Positions 1 through 10,400 are shown, counted from the first letter of the stretch. The stretch: 64,000 nt of DNA from Brucella pituitosa (GCF_003049685.1 NZ_PYSY02000007.1:62001-126000), one strand, 5' to 3'. Made by a program: numbers and translations. The notes: generated by a model from the sequence alone, not told the origin.

Positions 1-1083
1 GCGCATGCCTGTCCCGGCATCACGCGCCGCCAGCTACAGCAGATGGCAATCTGGCATTTTCGCGAAGAGACATTCGCGCTGGCGCTCGCCAAACTGGTTG
101 AGGCTCATCACTCTGCCCCGTTCTCAACAGTATTCGGCTCGCACACAATTTCCTCATCGGACGGACAACATTTCCATCTTGGCGACGGTGGCGAAGTCGC
201 AGGCGGCGTCAATGGCAGGTATGGAAACAATCCGATTATCAAACTCTACACCGCGATCTCTGTTCGCTACGCGCCCTTTCATACAAAAATCATAGCCGCA
301 ACGGCTAGTGAAGCCGTTCACGTGCTTGACGCATTGCTGGAAACTGATGCTGGTCTTAATATCGTCCGTCACCACGTTGATGGCGGCGGCGTCAGCGATC
401 TTGTATTCGCCCTCTGTCATGCACTCGGCTTCGCATTCGTGCCGCGCATTCCCGATCTCGATGGGCGATGTCTCTATGGCTTCGAACCGGCCAAGCAATA
501 TGGAATTCTGCATAATGTTATGGGTGGTCGGATAGATACCGATCTGATCAGGGCGCATTGGGACGATATTTTGCGCCTTATGACCTCGCTGCGTACGCGC
601 ACCGTCAGCGCCTCGCTCATGCTGAAGCGATTGTCGGCGACAACGAGGCAAAGCGGCCTTGCCCAGGCGTTGCGCCAGATGGGCCGGATTGAACGAACCC
701 TCTTCACCCTCGACTGGATCAACGACGAGCAATTGCGTAAGACAACTACCGCTGAATTGAACAAGGGCGAAAGTCGGAACAGTCTCGTGCGAGCCGTCAA
801 TCTTCATCGTCTCGGTCGTTTCCGCGATCGCAGTCAGGGAAACCTTTCGATCCGGGCTTCCGCGCTCAACCTGGTTGTCACTGCAATTATTCATTGGAAC
901 ACAATCTACACCGGCCGCGTCGTCGATGCCCTGCGCAATGCGGGCCAGACAATCCCGGATCATCTGCTGGCTAGCTTGTCACCGCTCACATGGGAGCATG
1001 TGAACCTGACCGGCGATTACCTCTGGGAAGAAAAACCGACATTCGACGAAAACGGCTTCCGCGTAATTCCGTTCTCCCCATGA
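1..1083 (+). CDS. tnpA: Tn3-family transposase, C-terminal part (5' end outside window)
   Basis: The reading frame is open from the first base, so this is the last 360 or so residues of a transposase usually near 1000 residues long. It carries the Tn3-family DDE core: an SSDGQ motif near residue 53, the HVDGGGVSDLVFAL block with the second acidic residue near residue 124, and the closing LSPLTWEHVNLTGDYLW block that holds the conserved glutamate. The enzyme performs replicative transposition and forms cointegrates. The gene ends at 1083; a GGGG-type transposon end could lie just after it (around 1085-1109 read in reverse), but I could not pair it with a second end. The remnants that follow fit a transposon boundary. 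Confidence 0.9.
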   Translation, partial: AHACPGITRRQLQQMAIWHFREETFALALAKLVEAHHSAPFSTVFGSHTISSSDGQHFHLGDGGEVAGGVNGRYGNNPIIKLYTAISVRYAPFHTKIIAATASEAVHVLDALLETDAGLNIVRHHVDGGGVSDLVFALCHALGFAFVPRIPDLDGRCLYGFEPAKQYGILHNVMGGRIDTDLIRAHWDDILRLMTSLRTRTVSASLMLKRLSATTRQSGLAQALRQMGRIERTLFTLDWINDEQLRKTTTAELNKGESRNSLVRAVNLHRLGRFRDRSQGNLSIRASALNLVVTAIIHWNTIYTGRVVDALRNAGQTIPDHLLASLSPLTWEHVNLTGDYLWEEKPTFDENGFRVIPFSP

Positions 1084-1113
1084 TCCGCCTGCCGTATATC
1101 TGTGCCCCTTTAA

Positions 1114-1563
1114 TGTTCAGGGGCCAAGGTAGAGAACACAGCAACCGGCACCGGCAATCCGCCATCGGGGCCGCCGACCACATCGCCACCCGACACGGTG
1201 ACCGTGCCGCCGGCACAGACGCCTGCGCTGACGCTCGACAAGACCGGCACGCTCAATGATCAGAACGGCAACGGCCTGATCGATCTGGGCGAGACGATCA
1301 CCTATTCGTTCCTGGTCACCAACACCGGCAACGTCACCATGACCAATGTCACGGTCGACGATCCACTGCTGGCCAATGCCGGGGTGTCGCTCGACCAAGG
1401 GCCCCAGACGTTGGCACCGGGGGCGAGCTTCACCTTCACGGCGACCTATACGCCAGTGCAGGCTGACATCGATGCCGGCAAGGTAGAGAACACAGCAACC
1501 GGCACCGGCAATCCGCCATCGGGGCCGCCGACCACATCGCCACCCGACACGGTGACCGTGCGA
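1114..1563 (+). pseudogene. Fragment of a repeat-rich (DUF11/DUF7507-like) surface protein
   Basis: About 150 codons encode one full and one partial copy of an immunoglobulin-like repeat of the kind found tandemly in very large exported adhesin-like proteins (motifs LDKTGTLNDQNGNGLIDLGE and YSFLVTNTGNVTMTNVTV). An 83-bp direct repeat at 1125-1207 and 1479-1561 marks the repeat period of 354 bp (118 codons). There is no signal peptide, start or anchor, and the frame leaves the repeat at about 1561 and ends at 1641 in unrelated sequence. It is a stranded internal piece of a much larger gene. Confidence 0.7.
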
Positions 1564-1729
1564 GGCCATAGATTTGCATGCCGCACAGGGCTGGCGCACC
1601 CGAAAGGGGCGTCCCTTGGAGCGCTTGGCCCCTGTCGATGAGGTTAAAGAAGCCCTCGACGATATCGCACAAGGGCTTGACCTCCTTGAATCCGGTCTGC
1701 GCAAGCTGCGCGGTCGGTTGTCGTCGTGA
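1562..1729 (+). pseudogene. Short C-terminal gene remnant, unidentified
   Basis: A 55-codon open stretch in a second frame (EAIDLHAAQGWRTRKG to KLRGRLSS, stop at 1727-1729) has ordinary coding character and a charged, helical composition, but no start codon. It lies between the surface-protein fragment and the LysR remnant and is probably the tail of another gene cut by the rearrangements here. I do not recognise the family. Confidence 0.3.
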
Positions 1730-2331
1730 CGGCGTCCCAGGCTCTGGTCGCGATCTGGCTTCTTGCTCGCCTGGAAGACTTCTCGGCGAAATGGCCGAAT
1801 GTCGACGTTCGGCTGGACGTTTCTGATCGAGTGATCGATCTGGCTCAGGGTGAGGCGGACATCGGCATCCAATATGGGTTGGGCGACTGGAAGGGAGTAA
1901 AGTCCAAGTACCTCATGGGCGAGGAAATCATTGCTGTCTGCCACAACAGGCTACTGCGCGAGGGGAGGGAGGTGACCGCAGGCTGGATCGCGGAACAGAC
2001 ACTCATCCACGACGGCACGCCGCATCCGGGTGGGGACTTTCCGAATTGGAGCGAATGGCTGACACGTGCGGGCGCGAACCATGTTCCCGACGACCGTGGA
2101 TTGAAGATCAACTCCACGGCTGCGGTCATCAATGCGGCGGTCGCAGCCCGCGGGATAGCGTTGGTGCGTAAGGCTCTGGTAGCTCAGGAGATTGACAGCG
2201 GTCGTCTCGTCCACCTCATGCCCGACATTCGCTGGCCCGTCAAATGGGCCTACTATGTCGTCGCATCGCCAAAAGCCCTGCCTCGATATGAAGTTAATGC
2301 CTTTCACCACTGGCTTTCCACCCTGAGTTAA
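1708..2331 (+). pseudogene. LysR-family regulator, substrate-binding domain only
   Basis: The 200 or so residues match the periplasmic-binding-protein-like effector domain of GcvA-type LysR regulators (DFSAKWPNVDVRLDVSDRVI, DLAQGEADIGIQYG, then NSTAAVINAAVAARGIALVR). The N-terminal winged HTH of about 90 residues that every functional LysR protein has is missing: sequence before about 1708 is unrelated and in other frames. The GTG at 1726 could start translation, but the product could not bind DNA in the usual way. I call it a 5'-truncated pseudogene. Confidence 0.75.
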
Positions 2332-2614
2332 TGCAGTAACACAAGGCAGCTAGATCTACTGCAACCTCCGAAACCGGACCGACCGCTTCAGGCCTCATTC
2401 CAGTCGTCCGAATTGGACGAACGTGCATTCTTGACTGGCAATCAGAGCGACTGTTTTAGATTTTGTCCCAAAAGGCTGTCCGTAATGCTAACTATTTCCG
2501 TAACCTGTTAGCATAATATATGGTCAGGTGGTGAAGCTCTGTCCATAATCAGTCGTTTTCGGACAGGGGAGGTAAAATATCTTCACGTGCGCCCTGCAAA
2601 ATTCGTGATCCTGC
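2332..2614. other. Intergenic region with a dyad
   Basis: No gene is supported. The one structure is a dyad at 2485-2514, ATGCTAAC ... GTTAGCAT with 14 bases between the arms, which could be a protein-binding site or a leftover recombination site. Confidence 0.3.
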
Positions 2615-2926
2615 CTAGCTCATTTTCGAATCTTTAGGCATATCCTCCTCGTTTTCAACCATCTCCAATATTTTCAGTTGCTCTTTGAGAACCTCTTTCA
2701 TGATATTCTCGATTTCGGCCACCCGCATTCCATGATCCGCCAGCTGAACAACCAATCTGGAAATTTCGCTATCTCTCACTTCGTCATGAATCTGCCATTT
2801 CGATATTGCCGTATAGTCATCGGGATGTTGCTTTGATTTCTGCCTAGCCTTGTTAATCCCCAGCCGCGCGGCATTCTCAACTAAGAATTCAGTAAGGTCA
2901 GGACGATGCTTCGGTTTTTTGGTCAT
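2615..2926 (-). CDS. Hypothetical protein, 103 aa
   Basis: An acidic, helical small protein with no signal peptide or membrane segment; the C-terminal half (HGMRVAEIENIMKEVLKEQL) suggests a coiled coil or dimer helix. The start at 2926 is chosen over the upstream ATG at 2971 because GAGGG stands about 7 bases before it. It is divergent from the GIY-YIG gene at 3053. I do not recognise the family. Confidence 0.55.
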   Translation of the reverse strand: MTKKPKHRPDLTEFLVENAARLGINKARQKSKQHPDDYTAISKWQIHDEVRDSEISRLVVQLADHGMRVAEIENIMKEVLKEQLKILEMVENEEDMPKDSKMS

Positions 2927-3052
2927 TCGTTGATCCCTCAACCTTTGGTGGTAATCAAGATAATGCATCACAATATTGCATCCCTCAACACCTTGAAAAG
3001 AAAGGGCAGGGCAGGGGATGCAGATCGAATAAGTTATGCCATAATCTAGGCC

Positions 3053-3754
3053 ATGGAGAAACTGCCGACGCTAGCGCCTCATGGTGAACGATCAGATTCA
3101 GGTAACTTGCGGGAACTGCTTAAAGCATTCGCGACAATGAGGAACATACCTCATCCGATGCCAATTTCGGAGCTTTTGCGCTGCACTTCATACGAACGCA
3201 CCGCTGCCTTTCTCGACCACGGTCCAATTTATAGCGCCCGATACTGCCCCATAGATTTCAACAATACTGTCTACCCGACAAAGTGGGGTAAATCTGATAT
3301 AATGCGGACGGTTGGTTACGCCCTCTCGAACGAGAATGCCCTACGTGGATGGGCAGCCCTATTGGAATTCATCGCAAACCGGGCAAGAGGTCTACCCGGA
3401 CTGTATGTCTTTCTAGATGTCGACGAACGCCCCCTGTACGTCGGAAAAGCTTGCTCGGTGAAAAATCGGCTATTACAACATCTTAGTGGGTACGGGAGCA
3501 TGAGAGCACGAGATCAAATCCTACAATTGACGCACTATGTCCGCGCATTCTATGCGGACGATGGAGAGTACATCCTCGCGTCAGAAGACGACCTAATTTC
3601 CGAATATGACCCACCCGGCAACCGGCGTCTGTCTATTGAAAAGTGGCTAGACTTTGCTTCACCACGACTAACCGCTCAAACCTCTAAGTCGTCCAGAACT
3701 GAACAATCACCTCCAACCCCTTTTCACGCGAATACTCTTGTTCCCTCCCGCTAA
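3053..3754 (+). CDS. GIY-YIG-like nuclease domain protein
   Basis: A 233-residue protein with a GIY-YIG-type core in the middle: GLYVFLDVDERPLYVGKA (about residues 115-132) corresponds to the two tyrosine strands, followed by a helix with a conserved arginine (RLLQHL). The family cuts DNA with one metal ion and occurs in repair enzymes, homing endonucleases and restriction enzymes. The first 110 residues and the low-complexity, Ser/Thr/Pro-rich C-terminus match nothing I know. It is a single-gene unit. The fold call is fairly good; the biological role is unknown. Confidence 0.6.
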   Translation: MEKLPTLAPHGERSDSGNLRELLKAFATMRNIPHPMPISELLRCTSYERTAAFLDHGPIYSARYCPIDFNNTVYPTKWGKSDIMRTVGYALSNENALRGWAALLEFIANRARGLPGLYVFLDVDERPLYVGKACSVKNRLLQHLSGYGSMRARDQILQLTHYVRAFYADDGEYILASEDDLISEYDPPGNRRLSIEKWLDFASPRLTAQTSKSSRTEQSPPTPFHANTLVPSR

Positions 3755-3761
3755 CGACCCC

Positions 3762-3800
3762 TTCAAGCCCCCCTCTTAAGCTCAACCGCGTCCACCATCT
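3762..3800. repeat. 39-bp direct repeat, copy 1
   Basis: This stretch (TTCAAGCCCCC ... CGTCCACCATCT) recurs at 4724-4762 with four mismatches. The two copies flank the small genes at 3825-4645, and each lies just downstream of a leftward gene or gene pair. Confidence 0.7.
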
Positions 3801-3824
3801 TCCAAATGTTCGGGCCAACCGGCC

Positions 3825-4238
3825 CTAATTGTGCGGCGGACGGAGTAGGCAGAACTCTTCGCCTCGGAAGCGAAGCGCGACATAGCTGCATTGGTTCATG
3901 TGATCGATCAGACAGGCTTGTTCCGGTTTTGCCATTTCCTCCATCGTGCAGCGCTCTTTCGCACATGATTGCGTGTACATCTGCCCGGTAGGAATATGTA
4001 CAACGAAAAGAGAAGTCACCGGCCCCTTCGGGTCGAGTGCTTCATATGCGGCTGTCAATCTCTCAAAGACCGCACGTTCTTCCCCCACAGGGTTTAGGGC
4101 GATCCCCATTTCGCCAACTTCACCGACCATTTTCATGTAGCGCAGATGTTCTTTGTCAGAACATACAAGCCGGTCAGCCTTTGCAGGAAAGGAAGTCGCA
4201 AAGACAATCGCGCTGACAACAACCGCTATCTTCCGCAT
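3825..4238 (-). CDS. Exported hypothetical protein, 137 aa
   Basis: The N-terminus is a good Sec signal peptide (MRKIAVVVSAIVFATSFPAKA, cleavage after AKA), so the mature protein of about 116 residues should be periplasmic. It has six cysteines, probably paired. It lies 26 bp after the membrane-protein gene at 4265-4645 and may be cotranscribed with it. The two genes sit between the 39-bp direct repeats at 3762 and 4724. Family and function are unknown. Confidence 0.6.
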   Translation of the reverse strand: MRKIAVVVSAIVFATSFPAKADRLVCSDKEHLRYMKMVGEVGEMGIALNPVGEERAVFERLTAAYEALDPKGPVTSLFVVHIPTGQMYTQSCAKERCTMEEMAKPEQACLIDHMNQCSYVALRFRGEEFCLLRPPHN

Positions 4239-4264
4239 GATTATACAATCCGTCCGTGCTTGCT

Positions 4265-4645
4265 TTATGCCTCATCATCCACACTGGCTAAAGGCTGGCG
4301 GGTGCGGAACCACAAATACAGGATTCCGATCGGTGCAACGAAGATCGCAAACGCCCAGAGGCATGCGTTGACGAACCATTTGAGCATGAACAGCATGATC
4401 GCGTTCATAAAAATCACGTTGTTCCCGAAGGCCAGATCGCGAAGTTCATCCCAGACTAGCTTCGCGAACGGAAAGAGCAATGTGCTCAGCGAGGCGAAAA
4501 CGATCAGGCCGACAGGCGAACCATTCTTGATTTCGGCGCTCAGCGCCATGCCGATCATAAGGGCAAAAAAGATCAGCCCGATCAAATAAGAACGGATGAG
4601 ATAGGACGGTTGCACCCCGCCAAAAATACGACGCAAAAAGTTCAT
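4265..4645 (-). CDS. Inner-membrane hypothetical protein, 126 aa
   Basis: Three or four hydrophobic spans are visible (about residues 16-36, 45-60, 77-95 and 94-112). It lies downstream of dotD-dotC-dotB in the same orientation, but 180 bp and a repeat separate them, so membership in the transfer operon is uncertain. No Dot/Icm family is recognised. Confidence 0.6.
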   Translation of the reverse strand: MNFLRRIFGGVQPSYLIRSYLIGLIFFALMIGMALSAEIKNGSPVGLIVFASLSTLLFPFAKLVWDELRDLAFGNNVIFMNAIMLFMLKWFVNACLWAFAIFVAPIGILYLWFRTRQPLASVDDEA

Positions 4646-4723
4646 TCGTTTATATCCTTACGTTGCCTACAAAGATGCCTCTGCCTATATTCGTGTTGGA
4701 CGCGGTTGTAGAACCTCAATTGG

Positions 4724-4762
4724 TTCAAGCCCCCCGCTAAATTTCAACCGCGTCCACCATCT
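4724..4762. repeat. 39-bp direct repeat, copy 2
   Basis: Partner of 3762-3800, same orientation, 35 of 39 positions identical. It lies between the end of dotB and the membrane-protein gene. Confidence 0.7.
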
Positions 4763-4829
4763 CTCGATCTGCTTAGGTTGTGCTGGCTTTCACTTAGTCA
4801 GGATCTTCAACCAAGCAACCGTGATGCGC

Positions 4830-6050
4830 CTACTGGCCGAGAAAGATCGAGCCGAGATGCGTCCGCGCCATTTCTTCGGTCAAAAGCCCTTCCTGCATCT
4901 TGATCTCGATGCTCCGGTCCAATGATTGCGCCACGATGTTCGTGTTGGTCCGGGCTTCTTTGAACAAATCGCGTGTAACTTTCGTCCAGTTTTCGACCGG
5001 CTGCGAAATATAGCGATCCCGCACATCGTCGGTGAACACCATGAATTCACGGATAGCAAAGCGTCCGCTCAAGTCCGGTGTCGGCACAAGATGCTGAGCA
5101 ATGAGAACCTTCAAGGACGTGATCAGGTCATAAGCCCGGCTGACTTGTTCCTCTGGCGGGAACTCGTTGACGATACGCCGAAGCGCTTCTGCAACAGATC
5201 CTGCATGGGTCGTCGTGTTGACGATATGGCCTTGAACGGACGCGGCAAGACAACCCGACATGGATTCATAGTCTCGCGCTTCACCGACATTGATAATATG
5301 AGGCGCGCGCCTGAGCGAAGCCCAGATTGCCTTGCCAAATGTCGGAATGTTGCGTCCTTCGCCAATTTCGGACTGCGCGATGAAGGAAGGGGAGTCGAGA
5401 TTTTCGTCAAGCACGTCCCGGAAGGTGTATTCAATCGGCGCCTGATAATCGATGATCTTGCGCGGATTATCCTTGTTCACAAGATGCGCGTGCGTGATCG
5501 CCGCCATCGTTGTTGATTTGCCGTGGCCGGTGCCGCCTGCGATGATGATCACGCCATTCTTGGGATTTAGAAAATCCCGGATTTCATGCTCAAGCGCAAC
5601 GCTGTCCATTGTCGGCGTTTTGATCGGCAGCGAGCGCACCGAAATCTCCACACCATCCGATCCATCCACATTTATGCCGGTGGCGTTAATGCGGTAGCGG
5701 CGGCGGGTTTTGCGGTCGATGACAATTTCATGCGCAAAGTCCAAAGGGCGACCCTGCTTTATGATCCCGGCGGCGTCGGCTGATCGCCACAAGGCCGAAA
5801 GGATCATATCGACTTCGGACAGATTGAAGATGCGCTTGGAACCGAAATACTGACGCCCGCTAATCTGAACGTGCAACCGGCTTTCCGACATGATGGAAAA
5901 ATCGGATGCGCCACGGTTGGACGCGCCCGCGAACAGATGATTAATCAGTTCAAGATTGGTGTCGAAACGAACGGGTTCCTCATTAAGAAGGGGAACATAA
6001 TTCCCCTTCGGATCATACTCTTCTGCAGAAAGCTTTTTCTGGTCGATCAT
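4830..6050 (-). CDS. dotB: DotB/TraJ-type secretion ATPase
   Basis: This is the VirB11/PilT-like hexameric ATPase of type IVB (Dot/Icm, IncI) secretion and conjugation systems; it works on the cytoplasmic side of the inner membrane. The 406 residues have a family-like length, an N-terminal domain (1-160), a Walker A loop GGTGHGKST at about 172-180, an Asp box region (IIDYQAPIEYTF), and a HIVNTTTHAGS His-box segment. It is the last gene of dotD-dotC-dotB, the same order as traH-traI-traJ on IncI plasmid R64. dotC ends 3 bp before its start, so translation is probably coupled. Nothing looks broken. Confidence 0.93.
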   Translation of the reverse strand: MIDQKKLSAEEYDPKGNYVPLLNEEPVRFDTNLELINHLFAGASNRGASDFSIMSESRLHVQISGRQYFGSKRIFNLSEVDMILSALWRSADAAGIIKQGRPLDFAHEIVIDRKTRRRYRINATGINVDGSDGVEISVRSLPIKTPTMDSVALEHEIRDFLNPKNGVIIIAGGTGHGKSTTMAAITHAHLVNKDNPRKIIDYQAPIEYTFRDVLDENLDSPSFIAQSEIGEGRNIPTFGKAIWASLRRAPHIINVGEARDYESMSGCLAASVQGHIVNTTTHAGSVAEALRRIVNEFPPEEQVSRAYDLITSLKVLIAQHLVPTPDLSGRFAIREFMVFTDDVRDRYISQPVENWTKVTRDLFKEARTNTNIVAQSLDRSIEIKMQEGLLTEEMARTHLGSIFLGQ

Positions 6051-6053
6051 GAG

Positions 6054-6923
6054 CTATTTATCGACCCTGCGCGTGATCGGCTTCCACTTCTTCGGGTTCG
6101 TAACAAAGGTGGCGTCATTATCGATACGAACACGACGCTGACCGATAAACAGTTCGTCATGCGTGCCCTTGGCGCGAACTTCGCTGGAAGAAATCAGAAG
6201 CGACTTAATCAGGCCAGCTTCAACCAGACGCCGGTACTCGATCATGCCCGCATAATCTCGCCGCAAGAGATTGAGATTGATCTGTAACGCTTCCTCGGCC
6301 TGTCTGCGTCCTTCTGACCAGCCTTCCGCCATATACTTATCCCAGACGGCGCGTTCTTCCTTATCGACGGGCAAAAATTGCTCGTCGGGTTCGGTCGCTT
6401 TGTCGAGCGGCATCACAAGGTAGTCGCGCCAGGTCGGAATAACACCGACAATGCGGCCCGGCTTTTCAATCCGGTAATACTCGTCCGCTGCCACGCTTTC
6501 GCGCCCGCCTTTGGTGATTGTGAGCGCTTCGGTGGCGCGTGTCACAACGGGCGGCACGACATAGCCTGCCTCACGCGGAGCGGTGTAAACGACTGCGCTG
6601 AAATTGAACTCTTCCGAAAGCTGTGGCGATTTGCGCTCCAGCTCGGCCATGATTTCATAAGCGCGCCTTTCAAAGCCCGCCTGCGCGGCGTAGGAGATGG
6701 CTGCATCTCGCAAAATCTCAACCCGCGCCCGCTCAACGCCAGCGCCGGGGTTTCCACTACGGGTACGTTTGGCAAACTGCTCGTAGGTTGCCGGGACGTA
6801 ACTTGCGCCGGTCAACTTGTCTGGGCCGCCGATAAGAGGCGGCGGCGCATCTATGTCTGTCTTAGTGGTTGTGCAGCCGGCAATCGTCATCGACGCCAGA
6901 ACAAAGGAAACCGTCAACCGCAT
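6054..6923 (-). CDS. dotC: DotC/TraI outer-membrane core lipoprotein
   Basis: A lipoprotein with lipobox TIAGC (lipidated Cys17), 289 residues. The conserved DotC block is clear: GVIPTWRDYLVMPL in the middle and WDKYMAEGWSEGRRQAEEAL followed by RRDYAGMIEYRRLVEAG near the C-terminus. In Dot/Icm systems DotC and DotD form the outer-membrane ring and help target DotH to the outer membrane. The gene overlaps the dotD stop codon by about one base, so the unit is tightly coupled. Confidence 0.92.
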   Translation of the reverse strand: MRLTVSFVLASMTIAGCTTTKTDIDAPPPLIGGPDKLTGASYVPATYEQFAKRTRSGNPGAGVERARVEILRDAAISYAAQAGFERRAYEIMAELERKSPQLSEEFNFSAVVYTAPREAGYVVPPVVTRATEALTITKGGRESVAADEYYRIEKPGRIVGVIPTWRDYLVMPLDKATEPDEQFLPVDKEERAVWDKYMAEGWSEGRRQAEEALQINLNLLRRDYAGMIEYRRLVEAGLIKSLLISSSEVRAKGTHDELFIGQRRVRIDNDATFVTNPKKWKPITRRVDK

Positions 6924-7426
6924 TAATACAGCCTCGTATCGTCAATATGGGCAACCGGGCTGCGCTCCGGACGCTTGTAGCGCACGGTAATGCTCTTGTG
7001 CCTCTGGTCGATGGTGATCCGGACAAGGCCATGCGCCTGCAACAAGCCTTCTTCCATAATGCCGTAAGCAGTGTCGTTGTGACGATTGACCGCCACAAGG
7101 GCAGGCGCTCCGGGGCGTTCGCCATACTTGCGAACGCTGTAGCCGATTTTCGCCGCCGTCGATTTGATAAGGTCTTCAACAGGGCCGTTAAAGATCGCGC
7201 TCATGGGCATCATAAGAGCGCCAGACGGCGGTTCTTTGTGAACGAGAGTTATTACCCCAACGGGTCTTTGATTGAATGCGGACTTCTCTAGATAAACGAA
7301 TTTCTTTTCTTCATCTATGTCAGTAATACTTTTATCGACCATCAATCCAACATCTTTTGTATGGAAATTAGTCGTTTGTGCGCAGCCAGCGAGCAATAGC
7401 GCCCCCGTTGCAACAATAATCCGCAT
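6923..7426 (-). CDS. dotD: DotD/TraH outer-membrane core lipoprotein
   Basis: A 167-residue lipoprotein (LLLAGC, lipidated Cys15). The C-terminal half (GPVEDLIKSTAAKIGYSVRKYG) has the N0/secretin-like fold signature of DotD family proteins. It is first in the dotD-dotC-dotB unit; the 72-bp gap to the relaxase gene upstream in the same direction leaves room for its own promoter or for read-through. Confidence 0.88.
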   Translation of the reverse strand: MRIIVATGALLLAGCAQTTNFHTKDVGLMVDKSITDIDEEKKFVYLEKSAFNQRPVGVITLVHKEPPSGALMMPMSAIFNGPVEDLIKSTAAKIGYSVRKYGERPGAPALVAVNRHNDTAYGIMEEGLLQAHGLVRITIDQRHKSITVRYKRPERSPVAHIDDTRLY

Positions 7427-7498
7427 CCGATTATCTCCCTTGTTGCAGGAGATTAATCACAGTTTCCAATATATTACAATCTGGTTTTTCTGGCTAAA

Positions 7499-10400
7499 TC
7501 AGACTTCTATCTCATTCCCACGACTTTGCGACAGACTTTGGCTTTGCCCGAGGCTATAGGCGCTCGAATGGAGGTCGATGCTCTGTTCGGCAGATTTAAC
7601 ATGCTGAACCTGTGTTGCAAGCTCTGAGGCAATCGCCGGATCGATCGTTGCGGCAACTCGATTAAACCGCTCGCTTTCGGTTGGGCTTGTCTCGAACCTT
7701 CCAAATCGTTCGGTGAAGGCCGACATGAACTCTCCGATTTCCCGGCGTGCCTGCTTGCCTTCGTCACTGTTCAATAGCTGCTCCTTGTTCGCACCATCGT
7801 CATTGAACTTCTCAATGAAATTGGTAGCGCCCTGCGACAGTCCCGGTAATCCGGTCTGCATTTGCTGCCTGAACAATGTCTCCTTCTGGGTAACATCCTG
7901 CGTGACGTTCTCATAGCGGGATGCGAAATGCCTCATGGCACTTACCGCTGCTGGAATAGCAGCGATTGCAGCGGCGCGCTCTTCATTCGGTCGTCCAAAG
8001 AAATTGCGCTTGCCGTGCATGTCTCCGATCTGCTCCGGATTCTTCTGCATCATCGCAAGCGTGTCATGAACATTGACGCCATTACGAACGTCATTGATGA
8101 ACAGCTTCGCAATTGCCCCCGCGTCTGTGTAACACTGCGCTAGATCTTTCTGCATGTAATTCGCGGCTTTCACAGTTTCCGGGTGGCTGGCCGCGATCCG
8201 CGAAACAATCTTTGCAATATCTTCATTGAATACCGGCATTGCTGGAACCAACTCCTTGTCAGGGGTTCTCCATAGAGAGACAGATTTTTCATAAGCCGCC
8301 TCGATGCGATTATCCTTACTTTCGCTATGAATAAGCTTGGCGACTTCGAGTTGATTAACGGCAAAGCTTGCACGGGCAAGACTGTGCAGGGCAGGCCAAT
8401 CGCCTTCAATCTTTTGCTGATCCGCTGCGGAGAACTGCGATAGGGCAGGGGCAAGTTTCTCAGCATTAAACTTTTGTCCCGCCGCAAGGATCGTAGTCGG
8501 TCCCATCACGTCTTTAAGGCCCGCCATAAATGTTCGAACCTCTCGTGAGTGACTTCCATCGACGAACGCGTTCTGGCTGGTATTTATCACTTCCTTGCGT
8601 GATCTATCGGTGTCCATGCGTTCGGCATGTTCAAACGTGTGCTGCAATCTGGCAACGACTTGGCGAACGTTGTCCGGCATGACGGGATAAACGCGCAATG
8701 TCTGTGCCGGTACTGGCGATGTAACCGGCGACGGGTTTACCGGCGACCTGACAGATTGAGCCCTTTGTTCGGGCGTTGACTGAATTTCTTGCGACGGGAA
8801 TAGACGCTGACGAACGGACCGCAAACGCTCGGTTACTTGCTCAAGTCTGCCTTTCCAATGATTGACTGTTCGCTCGACTGCCGCTTTCCAGTCTGACGGC
8901 GTACCAAGATCGCGCCGCTCCATAAAGCCACGCAATGCATCTGCATAGTCCTGCGTATGGCGATGAAGGAATGAAACGTCCTTCTGCCGATCATTGGACA
9001 ACCGATTGAGAAAATCATCACGATCCTTGAATGCATCCGGACTGGTGATCAGGCGAACATTGTCTCGATGACGGGTCAAGGCAACATAGCTCAACTGAGC
9101 GTCCATCATGCTCGTTGCATAAATAAAGGCATCGTCAACGGTCTTGCCCTGCGACTTATGAATGGTCTGGGCATATCCATGCGTGAACGAATTATAGCGC
9201 GCCGTATCGATACTGACCGTTTTACCATTATCGACTTCAACTGAAATAGAACGGGTTTTCTGATCGTATTCGGTGATGAAGCCGACCGAGCCGTTTTTCA
9301 AACCCGTTTCATAATCACCCTCAAGGAAGATGATCTTGTCGCCAATCGCAAACGATTTGGTTCCCTTGCTCGTCGTTAGAGAAAACTCGTCTTGTAAACC
9401 GCCTGCATCTTTCAAAAGCGAACGCGCATATTGATTGAGCGCTTCCACATCGTCATTGCGATGTGTGAGGATAATTGCATCGTTGCCCGCGTTCCAGCTT
9501 TGCCCCCATTCTTGGACAATCTGCTTTCGAGCATCAACACCCTTGGCGCTGATCTGAATATTACCAAGCGCTTCATGACGCTCAAGCGCCTGCCGCGTTT
9601 CGCCTCTTGCCAAATGCAATGAAGCTGCAACATGCTCCGGATTGCATTGACGAATGATCCCCGTAAGTTCGCGATAACCCACATTCTCCGCAATACCCCG
9701 GAATGCAGCACCTGACATGATTGGTTGAAGCTGACGATGATCGCCTACGACAATAAGCTTGGCACCGGCCTTTTCGACATGTTCAACAATGGTACGCATT
9801 TGCTGCGACGAAACCATGCCAGCTTCGTCCAGCACGAATACATCACCGGCTTGTAGGTTACGCTTATCTCTTTCCCAATTCACCTCCCATGAGCGAATTG
9901 TCCGGCTATTGATCCCGCTAGATTCACGAAGCCCGTCAACAGCAACACCAGCCAGGGCAGCGCCGTATACCCGCGCTCCATTGGCTTCATAAGCCTGTCG
10001 CACGACATTCATTACTGTTGACTTACCAGCACCCGCGTAGCCAACAACCGTTGCAATACCTTGGGCTTGCGTAACGTACCGAATAACCGCCTTCTGTTCG
10101 TCCGAAAGCGAAAAGCCCTTGTCTTTCTCAAACGAATTAATCGAAGCCTGAACGCGCTTTTCAGGAACATAGAACGTGTCTTGCCCGTGAAGCTTCTCGG
10201 CGTTCTCAAGAATGCTGTATTCGTTTTCAAAGACGGCCCGCGTGGTATAAGTAGCAGGCGTAATCTCTTTATCCGAAACAGGATCATAAACAGGGGCGGC
10301 GAGTGCGATTAGATTATCTGATGCGCCAATGCGAAGAATGACGCTTTGATAGTCTGCCCGGTTATCTGTGTATTTAAACACCTCTCGCGCTATGTCCCGA

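Noticed and set aside
1085-1122. Tn3-family terminal inverted repeat after the transposase
   Set aside because: A GGGG start can be read in reverse at about 1109, but the inner conserved part (ACGCTAAG-like) is not at the right distance and no second end is in view.
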